Assembly: GCA_035582835.1 (NCBI GenBank)
Contig: JAYKAV010003090.1
Coordinates: 282,262 to 346,261, forward strand
DNA: 64,000 nt
Direction of reading: 5' to 3'
DNA from: Phoebastria nigripes
Lineage: Eukaryota > Chordata > Aves > Procellariiformes > Diomedeidae
Positions 39,801-52,375 of this stretch are shown here, one piece after another. The notes under the pieces are model-generated. The model had not been told where the DNA came from. It searched no databases and was given only the letters and a program-made list of their open reading frames with translations. Positions within the stretch are counted from its first letter, which is position 1. Every line of letters begins with the position of its first letter. The translations under genes were made by a program, and so were the position numbers.

Positions 39801-41230
39801 CACTTATCACATGAGTTTCGTAAAGCTTCTCTTCTCTAGCTGAACGTCTGGGACAAGAAAGCAAAGTAATTAGTCCCCATCCTTCGCTTTTTTCTGAGAT
39901 AACTTTTCTCATTGACTAAAAGTCTTTTTTTGCCAAAAGATACTTTCAAGCTCCAGGCTTTCCATGCTGTTCACTAAAACATTTGCACAGTAAGTACAGT
40001 ATGAGGAGCAAACAGGTAACACTGCAATATATTATCGCATTATTACTTTGGTAATATTAAATCACTGAACATGTCATTCATGTTTAGCATATTATTTTCT
40101 ATAGTACATTACCAGTAAAAGTAAGCAGTAGCATTTTTCTCACAGTTTAGCTGGTGGAATGTAATTAAAGATTGTATCATGCAGGGACAAAAAAGAGTTG
40201 AAATAAAAAGCCTAACTGTAATTCTTACATTTCCTAACATGTGAGTGCTTGAATTTATGGCTTTCTTTTAATGTAGCTTTTATAAGTAGCTTTCTTTAAA
40301 AATTGGAGGAGAAAAACCCCAAAGCATCATAGTGATACCTGTATGACATTGGCACATTGGGGCTGAAACCTTTAGGTTCCCAGCAGAAATCACAGCCACT
40401 TGAAGCAGCGTGTGTTTGCCTGTAGCAGTAGCTTATTCTCTCTAGGTGGACCAGCACGAGAACAGGTCTGCTTGGTGGGTTTCAGCAGTAGCGGCAGCCA
40501 CAGAGGATTTAGGGAGCTTGGGTATCACTCGAGGACCTGCCACACTGTGTTTTCACATGACGACTCTTCCACCTGCTCCTCTCGAGGATGATCCATTGAT
40601 CCACAGCACTTCCCTACCCGCCCGCCCCTGCCAACTGCCCCAAATCTGCCTCATTCCTTCCATTTTTTTTCTTTTTGTAAAGTTCTTGGAAATCTGCCGA
40701 TGCAAAATGGTACTGGAGAGACAGGTGTTCTTCCCAAACACTGCCTGTGAGACAGATCGGAGCAAAGGAAGAATGAACCAGAAACAGGAACAAATCTGCC
40801 TCATAGAGTGACAAGCACCAAGAACAAGTGAAACCAAAGATACGAGATCCATATCCTCCTGTTACACCTGTAGAACTGGTAATGAACCTGTTTTTCAGGT
40901 CTCAGTAGTTGCAATAGCAGAGATGCTGAATTTCTGTGTGTCCTTCCGCTGTCCACAACAGAAGATATGCTTTATGGGCAATTGCATGTTTTCACGTTAA
41001 TCATCAGAAAAGTTCTGGAGCACACTGTTGCTTTCCTGCAGAGACGCTTTTTAATTTAGTCAGCGTGGTAGGTATCTGATGGCTCTCAGACACTAAAGGG
41101 CCTAGAGATCCACTGTGAAGAGGCAAGGTTGTGTGTCTGTGCTGGGAGGAAGGATGCAACCAGTGTTTGGTGAAAGACTTCTTTCACCTGAGCTGCGTGT
41201 CTGCTCAGACCCTTACCCACCCTCATCATT
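33870..41230. other. Non-coding sequence right of the CpG island
   Basis: This is A/T-rich with T-rich patches and no recognised exon, RNA gene or transposon. It would be the first intron if the island drives a rightward transcript. Confidence 0.45.
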
Positions 41231-41325
41231 GCATCCCACCCTCGTCTCTGCATCCCACCCTCGTCTCTGCATCCCACCCTCATCTCTGCATCCCTCCCTC
41301 ATCTCTGCATCCTGCCCTCATTCTT
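41231..41325. repeat. Minisatellite, five copies of a 19-bp unit
   Basis: The unit GCATCCCACCCTCGTCTCT is repeated at 41231, 41250, 41269, 41288 and 41307. The first two copies are identical, the third differs by one base, and the last two are more diverged. A partial copy precedes the array (CCCACCCTCATCATT). The period is not a multiple of three, so the open frames through it are not meaningful. Confidence 0.9.
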
Positions 41326-44300
41326 GGTCACTGAAGGTTTCCTTTCGCTGGGGGTTTCATCCGAGGCAGCTCTTCCAGATCCAGAACAATCTGCTTGGTT
41401 CTCATTACTTTCATAGTCATTTCGTAGCGGGTTTCAAAAGTGCACTAAACTGACAGCACTGTTGTGCTGGAATAGGTGGAAAATTTCTGTACTAAGGCAT
41501 ATAGCACTGCCTTAGCTTGCACGCCCATCTCCTAGAAGCCAGAGTTTTGTTAAAACACACTACTTGAAAAGTGAAGTCTAGAAACATGATAATACATGGA
41601 TTTGAATGGAATCAGCATTTTCTCCATCAGCTGAATGATTTAATACCTGTGTTTATTCACCAAGGTTGGGAATGAGCTGCTGTGGCAGTAACTTAATGAT
41701 GACAAGCTCTGCCTGCCAGGCAGTGCTGTTTATAGTAGGTCATTGCTCTCCTCAGTGCTTGAGACAAATATTGGATTCATTGGGGGATCTTTCAGCAGAA
41801 GGATAATATGTTGAAAAGCAGCTTGGTCAAAATGACTTTGCTGTTGAACATTTTCTAGCAGTCACAGAATCTGAAATCTGATTTATTAATTAAATCCTAT
41901 CAGCACATGCTCTGAAGAAACCAGCATGGCTGAACTATGTCCCTGTTAAGTGAGATTAAAGGACATGACAAAAGTTTGTATAGTATGCCTCAACCCACAT
42001 TTCCTGTAAAGGATACGGCTTGTTATTTTTCAAAATATGCTGAATGTATTTTCTTTATATCTTGGTTTATTATGACCCATGGGAGCAATTGTAAAACTGA
42101 AACATGCAAGAACGAAGGGAAAAAACCAACTGGACTACGCAGGAGGAGCTGGCACATCCTGACTGTGTTCTCTCTCCTATGAAGGAACAGATCGGAAGAT
42201 ATTTGGCCAGATTTTCTCCAAAAGGAACACATACTTAGAAAAAATCTTTGCTTAAACATTTGTCAAGTAATTTTTCAAATAGATCTATCGAGCTAAATGA
42301 CACATAAAGAGAAAGCCTATCTTAACATGAACAAAGGAAAACAGAATGAAAAAAACTATTAATTAGGAACATGTAGCTGAGAGTATCGTCCTATGACACT
42401 TCTATGGGATCGCTGGAAATGGTGCCTAGTCCCACAGCACGTGACACACATCCTGCAGTCTGCTCTGTGTTGGGTAATTATAATGCACTGAGCCTGTATG
42501 TTCAAATTAGTCCTTGACAGGAAAACGATTCCCTGCGCCCCAGCAGTTAACGCTGTAGCCCGATGTAGGCAGCTTGGTGCCAGTCTCCCTTGCCATCTCT
42601 GCTCCTCCAAGACTCCAAGCCCCAGGCACACCCCTCTCTTGTCTTTCACATTTTTTTTGCTGCTGTTGTGCTTTTGCACCAGTCTGTGCTTCCTCCTGGA
42701 GTCTGGGGTCGTTAGTGCGCAGCACTGCCTCCCCACCCGGAGCTGGTCCTCACGGCCAGCCCACCGCAGACCCCCCTAGCCTTTGAAATGCATTTGAATG
42801 TTTCACGTGCTGACATCAAGACACATGGATGGTAGTGGGCCAGCAGTGTCTGAGGGAGCTGAAGTGTTGGCCAAAGCTGCTTTTTCCCCTTGCTGATCTG
42901 TACCTCCCTAAATCCCCAGCCTGGCCATAGAGATATCCCCCAGTGTGGAGCAGGCTGTGGGCCGGGGGGACCTCTGCTCTGCTCCGACCCTGCTGGGAGG
43001 GGAGCGCCCATGTCCTCCCGCNGCTCCCGGGAACCCCGTCCCCAATACAACCTCACCTTGCCCACTTCCATCTCAGCATCTCCCAGTGCCTTTCCAGGCC
43101 CGCAGAGCCAGCGGCAGCCCTTGCCCCCTGGCCCCATGCTTGACAGGGGGATTGGAAAGTGCTGCACACAGAGCAGCAACATGGAGATAGCTGAATAAAT
43201 CCTGAAATACTCGTTCAGGCACTGGCATCTAATAATATCAGCATTGTTTGGTACTGCAATAGTTTACGGGGTGTTATCGTGGTGCCCAGCTCAACTTTGA
43301 CCCAGTCTGTATAGTTACAATTGGAGGGGGACTTGTGGGCAGCCCGTTGCTGTCTTCCCTCTGCTGGAGAGCATTTTCTGGGCTGCTCCTACACCTTTTC
43401 TCTGACCTTTTTCTGCCACACCAGAAAAAAATGGCAGAGGCCTTTTTCTGACTCCTTTTTTACACCAAGGCACTGGCTGGGAGCTCTTGGTTGTCTGGTT
43501 TCAGCTCCGCCGCTGTCCCAAGTCTGTACCTACTTCACACAGCCTGTGTAATGTGGTACTTTGGGCTTACGGCATCACTTGCTAAGCCTCCTGATGGCAG
43601 AAAGCCCAGCTCCACGTTGCACCATGCTGCAGTGGTGCTGCTGCAGCGGTGACCCGGCTGCTGCTCGCTCGCTGCCCCACGGGAAGCATGGTCCTGGTTC
43701 TGCTCCTCATTCCCTGTGCGGGGCAGATGTGTCTGGAAAGACTACTGGCATTAAACATGGACATGCTTGGTATGACATTTTGCCAAGAGTGGACTGGGAT
43801 TTCATACGACAACTCACCACAGGTGCTTACACACTCTGTTGGACACGAATGCTTGGCTAGACAAGAAGTTGTACCTTGGTGTAACTGGCACAAAGCACCG
43901 ATGCGCCAGCGCCTGCGGGAGCAGATGGCTTGCCTATTTTCCTCCAGACATTAAGGCTCTGAATCCATGCCACATCCCTTCCCCAGATTCACAGAAAGCT
44001 GCAGAGGAACCGTCTCTTGTCAAATTTCTTCTCCTGCCTGGCAGGACCGGCTCCAAACTCAGCTATTCACATTGCATAGTTTGTTTCTGAAAATTTCTGC
44101 TCCTCTAGAGTTTAAGACTAAATGCTGAAATTGGGGGAAAAACCCTGAACCACAGCATGCGTGACTAAAAGCAAGGTGACAATCAGTGGTCCCTGAGACC
44201 CGGAAAATCCCTTCTCTGTTAATTACCAGGGACTTGAATGCAGGCCCCATCAGTGGTGAGGAAGGCAGCTAGCAAGGGGCTGTGTACGGGCGGCCCAGAA

Positions 44301-46149
44301 ACACTGAAGCCGGGGAGAACTGTATCACCAGAGCTTTCCTTGAGTTTCTGAAATCCAAGCCTGTCTCTCACTCGTTGCAATACAGAAAGGATGCTGAATG
44401 ACCATTTCCAGCTCCAACAGGATTTTTCTCTGCCCTTTTGACAACTATCTGCTGTATCACCTCCCCAGCTGGAAAACCAGGGAGAACAGTTCCCTAACTC
44501 GGTAGGAAGCTCAGGTTTAAATTTAGTGGCTGCTTTTAGAAAATACTTCAGGATTCTTGGACAGGCGGCTTTGCGTAAGTACTGCTGGCTATCACTGCTG
44601 TCTCCTTAGGGATGAGGAAAGGCTGTACCAAATATTCAGGATAAGAATAGCAACAGAGGACTGATACTGCACTTGTGTGCAGGATGGGTGAGATGAATGT
44701 CATCTTCCTCTTATTTGCCTCAGTAAGCCATCTCCCTCTCTCTTTTTTTTCCTCAGGGGTTTTCATAAGAAGCGGTGATTTTCACCTTATATAAAATGGG
44801 CCAAGTATCATCAGGGAGGTCCAGCTACTAAAACAAGCTGGTAAGAGTTTTCATGCCCTTATTTCCTCTTGACAGAAAGGACTTTGGATATTACGCATAA
44901 CAAAAGTTTTGGTCCACAATGGCAAGAAAATTACTTAGCAATCTTCTATATATTCGTTTCTATGGCATTAGGCAATTTTGCTTTCAGGAAACACTATACC
45001 ATACGCATAAACACACCAAATCCCTAGTGGAGAACATCTAAAGAGAAATACAATTTTACCTTAATAAAAAGGTAAGATAAGTTGGCCGTTTGGCAGATCC
45101 TTGCCCGCCGGCACAGGAACGCTGCGGGTGCTTGGAATTCACTCCTATTGTCCCCGGGCTGAATTGCTTTGAAAAAGGTCACATGAGGAGGAAAGGAAGT
45201 TTTGACTTTCACATGCCTGTTATTGCTAAGGAAACCACTTCCTTGGTATTCACATATTCAGCATGTCTCCAGTTTTGGCGCTCTGACAAATGACATCGTG
45301 CTACTGCACCGAGTAACAAAGAAGGGTGGAGAAGGCTGTTAGATAACTTGATGTGTTTGAAACACGAGTACAGCTTTTGTAGGTCTGCCAAACTTCAAGG
45401 AGGCTCCGTAAGAGTAAGCAGGGTCCTTTGTTAGCTGCAGATGAGATACCTGGCGTTCAGAAATGTGGAAGAAAGTTCTGGTCTACATCTCGGCAAGCTC
45501 AGGTAGTTCGGAGGTTTCCTGGGTTGCAGCAATGGCAATATTCTTACACCACTGTACATATTGGGAGACCAGTTTTCTGCTACANATACACCTGAATTGT
45601 TCTCTGTGTAGAATTTATTTTGGCTTTCAAGTACATACTTGCCTTTTCTTCAGCATTCAGATATCAGAAACCGCGTATCCGCAGGTGATGTGTGGTGATT
45701 TCATTAAAAGCACTTGGATTTGAACTTTGGGTCTACGGGACTTCTCCCATTGTTCTGACTTCTTACTCAAACAAGGAATTAGAAAGAGTGACAAGCTACT
45801 GTTGGTTAGGACTTAGAATCTCCACCAATGTGGGGTTTTTTTAAAGAGGATTGAAGCAGAATTTCTTTGAAGTAACATATTTGCAGATCTCAATCTGACA
45901 AGAAGAAAATGTATCATAATTAGGCTTATTTCTACTCTAAGAGGAAAAAAAAAAAGTCTAGTATGCTTCAGGCTAGAAGTGGGTTTCACTCTAAATATAA
46001 AATAGCTACTGAGATCACCGGGACCAAGCATGAGGCACGCACAAATCACAGGAATTGAACAGCTAAAGCCCTGCTCAATTTACTGAGAGGCTACTGAGCT
46101 TTTGATATGTCAAGATCTATTTGTCTAAACGTTATCTGTAAAAACAACA

Positions 46150-46300
46150 TAATGTAGTGAACTGAGCCTGGGACTGNGGAGGCCAGAAATCAATATTCTA
46201 ATCTTGGCCTTGCCTCAGATGCATTTGGTGGCCCCGGAGTAGTTGTTTAATCTCCCTGCGTGCTCGCCAGAGATAAAACAGTTCAAATATAATAAACTCC
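46150..46300 (+). repeat. Possible MIR/CORE-SINE remnant
   Basis: The layout matches the MIR consensus as I recall it: a segment GAGCCTGGGACTG, then ATTCTAATCTTGGCCTTGCC, a diverged 'tgtgaccttgggcaagt' equivalent, TTTAATCTCCCTGCGTGCTC, and GAGATAAAAC in place of the 'ctgtaaaatgggg' end, followed by an ATAATAA stretch. An N at 46178 lies within it. Such relics occur in birds as old immobile fossils. Identity is clearly low. Confidence 0.4.
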
Positions 46301-49300
46301 ACTGAAGAGCTGTGCAGATCAGTTCACAGCTTCCGTGTGCTTCTCTGAAGACCTGAATTGTTATATAAATATTACCATTACATGCAGGACTTCTGGAGGT
46401 TTGTCTCCAGGAAAATACGTACCACATATCTTTGGATCTGAAATTTCAGGTCTATTTTCTAGCAGACCCCTCACCCCATGGAGACCTCAAGCACAGCCTG
46501 GTGGCGGCACAGAAGCCACCAGGGTATCTGCCATGATACTATCTTTTTTTTTTCTTAAATGTGTTAAAACAGAATTATTTAAAAAATGGTTCAGGTGTTT
46601 TCTCTCAGAGAGCGTCCTCATTTTCATTCTGTCTGTGGCAGGAATAGACCATGCTTCAACAGAAGTTACTTGCTTAATGCAGAAATAACAGAGGGAAGGA
46701 CCTATGGCCTGTTTATTTAGGAAGCAAGACTAGATAATAATTGTGATTCCTTCTGGCTTAAAATACTCGAAAACGTGCTGAGTTTCATGTTCCACTCATT
46801 TTCCCTAATATCATCATTTCTGAGTGATTATCTCACCTAGAGGCTTAGCTGAGCCGCACTCAGCCCCAAGGATCTCAGAAGGGTTACCGGAGGTGAGACA
46901 AAAGATAGGTAAAAATGCCTGAGTGAAGCCACAATAACCTTTTTCAGCTTTTAAAAAACAAAACCAACGAAACAAAAAAAAAAATCAACCAACCAACACC
47001 ACCACAAATTATCTTCTCTAATATAGGAAAGGAGAGGAATACTGGCTGTATCCCTCTTCCGTGCAGCAAATGAATTCCACGAACAGAGGATGCGAGTACC
47101 CACGTCCCAGCAAATCGTGCACTTTTCCAGCCCAAAAGAGCAGCAGTTTGTTAATTATTCTAGAAACTGCTTATGAGTGGACATTTGGAAATTGCTAAGA
47201 AAAAGCAAGTGCTAAAACAATAGGGTCTACATTTACTGGTATGTATACTTTACAGTCACAAGTACTTGCAGAAATGAGTCCAGCGCCTCTAACGGCCCTG
47301 GGTTTTGTCTCCCNTATTAGTCAGCCCTCGTGGTGCTGTTATAATACAGTTGTTATCACAGGCTGTGGCTGGCAGGTGGTAGCTACACCCAAACCTAGAC
47401 AAGGTTTTGGGTGCCATCAGAAAAAGCTATGTTCACTGGAAATGTTCGCTATATTCAGTGGGGAGGCAGTAGGGAAAGCNGTGCACGGGGGTGATGCACT
47501 CACGGCAGCCTGGGTTGCTAAGCACGCAGCCTGCTATGCCGCTAAGCAGGCAGGACCAGGCAGAGCCATTAAGTCTGGAAGCAGCTGAGTATTTAAATAA
47601 GCTGCATGCTACCATGCATTTACATAGCTTAAGTTGTAGCAAAGCCCTAGCAGTAAAGGGTCAAAAGTGCAGGGCTGGAGGGCTAAAGCCCACGCAGACT
47701 GCATCGTAACCCATCCTGTCCTCAGCAGAAAAGGACTTAGGGAGGAACCGCGAGAAAACGAGTCTCACTCCAACCAAGGAGAATTTTAAAGGCTAAAAGG
47801 AAAGAATATTAGAAATAATTGAAGTTAAAGCACATGTGAGCAGGTCTGGCAAAGCTCATCTACACAAAGGCTGCGGGGTATCTACGTGCCCCCAATAAAC
47901 TGAGCGTAAGGAGTGCAGTGGAAAGGAAAATGAGATTCCCCTCCTTCATGGTTTACACGTCTAAAACAAAACGACTCTTTGCTCGCCCTGTCTGTGTGAT
48001 CTTAAGATTCTTTTATGTGAACCATTTGACACTTACTTCCTAGTCTGCATATTTAACTNTTTCCCTGGGCATCATCTTCACCCTGACACTGCCGGAGACC
48101 AGAGTCCCGTCTCATACGGTGGCTGCTGGCAGCAGGCTCTCTGTCCTCTCTCTTTTCTCTCCCTCGTCAGCAAAGGCTGTTTGAATACTCACAGAGCTAC
48201 CGGCTTCAGACAGGCGAGCCCATGTCTGATTTCACTTCCTCTAGTGTAACCATGGACTTCAGTGACTGTGCTTTTCATTTATACTGACGTAACCAAGATT
48301 GAAATCTGTCCCACAGCAAATATTTATCAGAGCATATCAAAGGAAAAGCAGACCAGAAGAGAAACAAGCAAAACAGCAAGTGCCATTAAACTTTGCCAAG
48401 ACAGATTTCAAAGTCAATGAAAACCACCCCAGAGACAGAGCTAAAATGCAGGACAAAGTAGAACACTGAAAAAAAAAAACCAACCAAATTTCCAAACACT
48501 GATGTCCTACAGAACAATCTTTAATTACTTATAACTTGAAAAGACTAAGAAGGAAAACCTGCACAGAACTGACATATATGAGCAAAGTCAATGATCACTG
48601 TTCTGCTGCTTTTGTTAACAACTTGGCTTTGATACGGTCGCCCATCGTGGCTACCTGCTCGGGTCAGGGACCCTTTCTACAGACTAGTAAGAAAGCAACA
48701 GGACAACATCGACAACTGGCTTTCTAAAAGATATAAAATAATGGGATGCCACACTTTAATTAGGTAATTAAAACTCTGTTGCTGCTTTGCTACGTGCCAA
48801 GGACACTCAGTTGCTTGGCAACAGACCTCTAATTTTCCTTCTTTGATATCCAGGTCACAGCCATTTGGATGAGAGGCTCTTTTCCAGCAGCAGTGTGGGG
48901 CAGTGGCACACAACTTCCCATCCTGCTGTCAGTATCCCCCTGAAGTTCAGCATCTTTCAACTATATTTATAATTGTAAAAGCTGTTAAATGTTAAAGCCC
49001 TTATAAAGGGTAGTTTCTCAATATTCACAAAGGTCAGGGGACATGTAAGCATATTAAAAACTTAGGTAGCCCTGTGCAACACCAGCAACTTCTTACATCA
49101 GCAGCAACAGCGTCTTGTCCTGTGCCAGCTAAAGAACATGACTGAAAGGGCAAAGAGAGAGAGAAGGAAAACAACTGTTTCAACCCCAGCTCTCCAGTTT
49201 CTTCGAAAGTTAGGTCTACCCTATCCCTGACCTGTCGTCCCACCTTCTTATGAGGAAGGGGAAGACTGTCCTAGCAGAGGTCTACCTGCTGTCCAGGTTA

Positions 49301-50296
49301 CGTGTGGAAATTGCATATGTTTCTGAGGAGCGTTGACTCGGTCAGCTGGCTGGAAGAAAAGCATGTAGCCCTGACCGCTGGTACCAGTGCTTTGCCTGAG
49401 CTGTCATCATTTGAACTGCGGAGCAAACTCCACACAGCCTCAGGATTATCAAATGTCATCAATCCAAGTGTGGTCAATCCATATGCAAGGCACAGTTCCT
49501 CATTCCCAGCCCTGCTTCAACTGCAAAGGCGTAACAGCACATGCATGTTTTTGAAAACCAGATACTTTTTCACAACACAGGAATATAGAGCACACTACCA
49601 AGGAGCAGGTGAGACAGAACAAATCATACAGACCAGATGGTAGTCACACTGCTTAATGCACTGTTGGAAGGTGCCCAGCTAGTCTGGTGATGAGCGATAG
49701 AAGATATATAGGATAATGCTCTTTCTTAAGTGCCAGCAATTTATTACATTATATTCCTGAGAACAGCTGAGGTGAATTAACCACAGCAACCATTTACTAT
49801 TCCTTCTGAGAGCCCTGAGATCGTATCTGTACTGCTGCTGTGGTTGATGGTACCTTCTGGGCAGATGTGAACTTGTTCAAAGCTAACCAAAAGCCAACTG
49901 TCCAGGTTAGTGTAGTGCCAAACCCTACCCAATAAACCACCCAGTGGGTATATTAGCTTATGCTTGCTGCTATGCTAACCATCACTTGGGTTTTGGTCAA
50001 CTTGGAGCAAGACCAGACCAGGCTTGCATCCACTCAGAAAACACAACAAAACCAGAGCTTGACAAAGATGATACACCAGGTGTTGCAGTGGTAGTGGGTT
50101 AAATGCTCCTCCCTCCAGCTACTTCAAGCAAAGGAATGGTTACTAGGAACATGCCCTCTACAGAGTCTTTAATCTGATAAAGCAGGTATAAGACAAGATA
50201 TTTGTATTCTTCTTCTCTTGTGTACAGCCTACATCCATGCCTATGTATCACCATTTAGCTGTAAAAACCATCCTTCAAGTTCAATTCTTTTTCATT

Positions 50297-50330
50297 AAAA
50301 AAAAAAAAACCAAAAAAAAAAACAAACAAG
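50297..50330. repeat. A-rich tract
   Basis: Two A runs are separated by CC and followed by AC-rich sequence. No element body is seen on either side. Confidence 0.75.
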
Positions 50331-51370
50331 CAATTTCATGAAAACAATGCTGCAAAATGAAATTTGGCAGAACTCGTGGAGTTCAGGCAATTTTCTATTG
50401 CCTGTCCTGAATCTGATCTTGCACTAGGGACAGGTGAGGTAAACAAAGCAGATCCTTGACCACAAAAACCTGGATTGCCTTGATATTCTGGAAATGAAGC
50501 TAAGACAATACTGCTTTTTTTCCCCCCAGAGAACAGTCTGGCCCTGTAAGATTGTTATCTCATGCACAGAAGGCAAAATGAATTAATTTTTACTCAGAAG
50601 AAGACCACCTCTCTCTACAAATGAGCACATCTTAAATACTGTTATTGTTTCATGAACTTCTGATGATCAGATAGTAGCCATTTTCTACACGATCTCCTGT
50701 GGAACAGAGTACACAAGTACTCCATGGTTACGTTTTGCATGAGCCATCTACTGTTGAACCATCGCTGTCTACATCCAGTCATCTGCAACATCTAATAAAC
50801 CATAGATCAAAGTAGAGAGCTGCTTAGACAGCCTTGGCAACCTTACCGTTCTGTATGAGCCAACTCAATAACATGGCTTACTGTAGTTGGGACACAGGTA
50901 TGAGTAGTTTCAAACTATGATTTAAGATTTTTGCTATGTTTATTTGGGTTATCTTGTAAAGGGAACATTCCACAGTATGATGGCATGCAATTATAACATA
51001 CAAATCTGTCTGCAGAGGAAACCTAGTCACCAGCTAAAATCCATAAAATTATTACACAGTTTTAACACAAAAAATTATGTAGTTAAGTCAGAAAACAGGA
51101 AAAAGAAAGTTTGTTCTTTCTTTTAAAAATACAAAATCTTAATGAAGAAACTGTATTAGAGGTAATGCAGAACATCAATTCTTTTTAAAAAAGAAAACCT
51201 CTCCAGAAAACCTTTCAGACTTCACACACAGACTTAACACACCTTAAAAGGCAGTTTTGTTTTAGTACAGCTTGCTTTTATCACTTGATTTTATATAATT
51301 ATTTTTCCAGTTCATCATCATCTCTCTGTCTCATGTTTAGACTTTGTATTTGAGTAGTAAAGATTGCTGT

Positions 51371-51386
51371 TTTATTTATATTTATT
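51371..51386 (-). other. Candidate polyadenylation signals for ASRGL1
   Basis: Two AATAAA hexamers on the minus strand (plus TTTATT at 51371-51376 and 51381-51386) lie about 760 bases beyond the ASRGL1 stop. They are the first canonical signals I see in that direction. Nearer ATTAAA variants occur at 51856-51861 and 51759-51764 and could be used instead. This is inference from motif and position only. The interval 51387-52139 would then be the 3' UTR. Confidence 0.3.
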
Positions 51387-52139
51387 GAAATCATGACCTT
51401 CTTCATTACTACCCCAGACATTAAGTCAATATTATCTTTCCTGTTAACTATCCACATATACTTCGAAATATTGTAGCCTACTTTGTTGTGGTCTCCATTT
51501 TTTAATTGTAGGTCTGATGCCAATGAATGGAATAAAATAGGACTCCTCAGAAAGCATCACGTCTCCCATCTCTGGAGAAAAGTTATTTTCTTTACCTCAT
51601 TATTACTTCCCCTGACAGTTACCTCAAGCCTGTGACAATGACGTAGTCTTAACTCTTCACTGCTGTTTGGTGGTATTTCACTGACAGTTAGCACTTTGTT
51701 ATCATGGGATGACTGCTCAAAAGACTCTGGAAAGCGATGCAATTTTCAAAATTCAGTTTTTAATTAACAGGTATTCATCTCTCAAATCATCCTGGCAGCA
51801 GTCTCTGAGAATGGGCATGGAAAAGTGTTCCTCTAATACTGAAACTCAGGCTCCCTTTAATGTAGGATTAAGGCATGCTAACCAAGAAACCTACTGACCA
51901 TTCTCTTTCTTATCTAGAAAAGGAGGATCTCCTGACTTCCCAAAGGTATTAATAAATACTATTCATATATCCAGGACCACTGAAGAACTATGTCCAGATT
52001 TCATTTTGACTGTAACTGTGGCAATGCCTGTGAACCAATCAAAAGAGTACAGATCTTTCAGAAAGATGAAATCAACTGTCATTGCCCTCCGGCAAAAATT
52101 GGAGANCTTCATTCTTCCTCAGTCGATGTTTCTTCATTC

Positions 52140-52375
52140 TCAGAATCCCTCACTTTCAGATGTAAGTGCTTCATCAACAGATTTTGTATGCCTCTCCCCA
52201 GCATAAATCCCATAATGCAGCTGGTCATCCTTTACAGTAGCCCAGGACATCTGCTTGGTGGAGAACCTTGCTGCCCACTCTCCTGAACTGTTGACAACAA
52301 TGACACCCCCCAAGCCCCCAACTCGTGTCTTCATGTAGTCTAATGCAGTGTCAGCAGCCATCTCTGGTGACATTC
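52140..52375 (-). CDS. ASRGL1: ASRGL1 terminal coding exon with stop codon
   Basis: This is 236 bp including the stop at its low-coordinate end. The acceptor TTCTTTTCAG sits directly before it, and the split Gly codon continues HMEQ-G. It encodes [22 protein letters not shown] and [12 protein letters not shown], then a tail DQLHYGI that in human is followed by only about ten residues. Here the frame continues through [18 protein letters not shown] before the stop, giving a slightly longer C-terminus. Nothing in the exon is broken. Confidence 0.93.

Larger units (their letters stand above)
41326..51370. other. Non-coding sequence between the minisatellite and ASRGL1
   Basis: Apart from the MIR-like fossil near 46.2 kb and the A tract near 50.3 kb, nothing is recognised. 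A moderately G+C-rich patch at about 42.5-43.2 kb has open frames on both strands without family motifs. Confidence 0.45.

Noticed and set aside
41231..41325. Reading the 19-bp array as a CRISPR-like array
   Set aside because: Units are directly head-to-tail with no spacers, and the context is a vertebrate nuclear genome.
42498..43198. Cluster of open frames in a moderately G+C-rich patch
   Set aside because: Frames lie on both strands, are Pro/Ala/Arg-rich and lack motifs. The patch is too weak in CpG to be a second island.
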